Assembly (NCBI GenBank): GCA_014526335.1 | Contig: JACTAT010000004.1 | Location: forward strand, 1,177,180 to 1,241,179 | Reading direction: 5' to 3' | From: Chrysaora quinquecirrha | Taxonomy: Eukaryota; Cnidaria; Scyphozoa; Semaeostomeae; Pelagiidae | DNA length: 64,000 bases | Shown here: one piece after another, positions 63,038-64,000 of the stretch | How the letters are laid out: each line of letters opens with the position of its first letter | How positions within the stretch are numbered: position 1 is the first letter of the stretch | Position numbers and translations under genes: made by a program | The notes under the pieces: generated by a model | Seen by the model: the letters and a program-made list of their open reading frames with translations, nothing else | Told to the model about the DNA's origin: nothing | Database searches by the model: none

Positions 63038-63288
63038 AAACACTTTTTGATTGCAAAAAGACGATATTCTCTCTTTAGACTTACATTTTGATTAGCATTA
63101 AAACGATCTTATGTAGCTTACTTTGTCATCCTCAACTTTTGTTCGACATTGCATACCCAAATGTGATTCGTTCCATAAATAATTTTTGCTGAAGCTATGT
63201 TAGTAGAAGCCATTCATTTTTATAGAATGATCTGTTAAGTAAAACTTTATAAGAAAATTTTGTTGCTTCCTGAAAGTTGGGTTGCTGT

Positions 63289-63360
63289 GGCTTAGTGGTC
63301 TAATGGTATGATTCTCTCATTGGGTGCGAGAGGCTCCGGGTTCGATTCCCGTCTGAGCCG
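63289..63360 (+). tRNA. tRNA-Pro(TGG), several changes
   Basis: Anticodon stem CTCTC, loop ATTGGGT, T stem outer mismatch, last base G. Anticodon still TGG, but probably weakened. Confidence 0.55.
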
Positions 63361-63612
63361 AAGCACTTTTTGCTTGAAAACAGTCGAGATTCTCTCTTTA
63401 GACAAACATTTTGACTGGCATTAAAACGATCTTAAGTAGCTTACTTTGTCATTCTCAACTTTTTTTCGACATGGCATACCCAAACGTGATTCGTTCCATC
63501 AATAATTTTTTGCTGAAGCTATGTTACTAGAAGCAGTTCATGTTTATAGAATAATCTTTTAAGTAAAATCTTGCAAGAACATTTTCTTGCTTTCTAAAAG
63601 CTGTGTTGCTGT

Positions 63613-63684
63613 GGCTTAGTGGTCTAATGGTATGATTCTCGCTTTGGGTGCGAGAGGCTCCGTGTTCGATTCCCGGCTGAGCCC
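63613..63684 (+). tRNA. tRNA-Pro(TGG), T stem mismatch
   Basis: T stem CCGTG against CCCGG has one T-C mismatch. Other arms intact, T5 follows. Confidence 0.75.
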
Positions 63685-63935
63685 AAGCACTTTTTGCTTG
63701 AAAACAGTCGAGATTCTCTCTTCAGACAAACATTTTGATTGGCATTAAAAAGATCTTAAATAGCTTACTTTGTCATTCTCAACTTTCGTTCGACATTGCA
63801 TACCAAAACGTGATTCTTTCCATCAATAATTTTGGCTGAAACTACGTTACCAAAAGCAATTCATGTTTATAGAATGAATTTTTTAGTAAAATCTTGCAAG
63901 AACCTTTTCTTGCTCTCTAAAAGCTGTGTTGCTGT

Positions 63936-64000
63936 GGCTTAGTGGTCTAATGGTATGATTCTCGCTTTGGGTGCGAGAGGCTCCGGGTTCGATTCCCGGC
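63936..64000 (+). tRNA. tRNA-Pro(TGG), cut by the window end
   Basis: The first 65 bases are canonical, through the T arm. The 3' acceptor strand lies beyond the window, so the array continues. Confidence 0.88.

Larger units (their letters stand above)
33940..64000 (+). repeat. Tandem array of about 323-bp tRNA-Pro units
   Basis: Units repeat about every 320-327 bases. Landmarks per unit: TGTGGCTTAGTGGTCTAATG (tRNA start), the tRNA body, a T run, GCTTGCAAACAGA, TTCTCTCTTTAGAC, CATTTTGATTGGCATTAA, GTAGCTTACTTTGTCATTC, TTCGACATTGCAT, TCCATCAATAATTTTTGCTG and GTTAGTAGAAGCAGTTCATG. I count 65 tRNA-like copies, all on +. A few junctions lost their tRNA part (near 34650, 41440 and 45740) or spacer (46665). 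The array is interrupted by a DNA transposon and an LTR element and runs off the right edge. The left end is the most decayed, as expected of an array edge. Confidence 0.95.

Noticed and set aside
34123..64000. Possible CRISPR array or protein-coding tandem repeat
   Set aside because: The period is about 323 bases, the conserved core is a foldable tRNA with A and B boxes, and the genome is eukaryotic.

Overview
The window is an AT-rich stretch of an invertebrate metazoan nuclear genome. Spliceosomal introns with GT/AG ends, animal-type adaptor and Nudix genes, BEL/Pao and Ty3/Gypsy retrotransposons, and a reverse-transcriptase relic of a type I associate with cnidarians make an anthozoan cnidarian my best guess. 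That assignment is an inference and not proven by any single feature.

Layout. 1-9140 is transposon-derived and low-complexity DNA: a TTAA-flanked terminal-inverted-repeat element (1267-3521) splitting a duplicated segment, a MITE-like element, short tandem repeats, and a 2-kb tract made almost only of homopolymer runs that may be a bad consensus. 9976-21656 (+) holds a multi-exon gene for a PH plus SH3 adaptor protein (SKAP-like) with many tyrosine motifs and a proline-rich exon; its first coding exon was not found. Its introns carry a non-LTR retrotransposon scrap, a MITE, an AAT-rich microsatellite and a CCTCCACATTACTG minisatellite. 25283-23921 (-) is a complete three-exon NUDT1/MTH1 gene (oxidised purine nucleotide triphosphatase). 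26122-33725 is a decayed reverse-transcriptase gene on the minus strand, broken by a BEL/Pao retrotransposon (26581-32382) that is itself inactivated.

33940-64000 is the most striking part: a tandem array of about 323-bp units, nearly all carrying one tRNA-Pro(TGG) gene or a decayed copy on the + strand. I count 65 tRNA-like copies: 20 complete and well paired plus 1 cut by the window end, 24 with one or a few mismatches, 6 of a variant family with an altered T-loop, 1 with a TTG (Gln) anticodon in a Pro body, and 13 decayed copies. The array has grown by block duplication (a 4.3-kb block in tandem, and a 1.95-kb six-unit block in tandem). It was invaded by a 1.4-kb TIR transposon (34849-36272) and by a very young Ty3/Gypsy element (50683-58021, minus strand; LTRs differ at one of 184 positions). 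The Gypsy Gag carries a CCHC knuckle followed by a MYND zinc finger. Its reading frame is broken seven times, always in the same direction, mostly at or beside homopolymer runs.

The two host genes show no functional link to the tRNA array. The window reads as one gene-bearing half and one repeat-dominated half.
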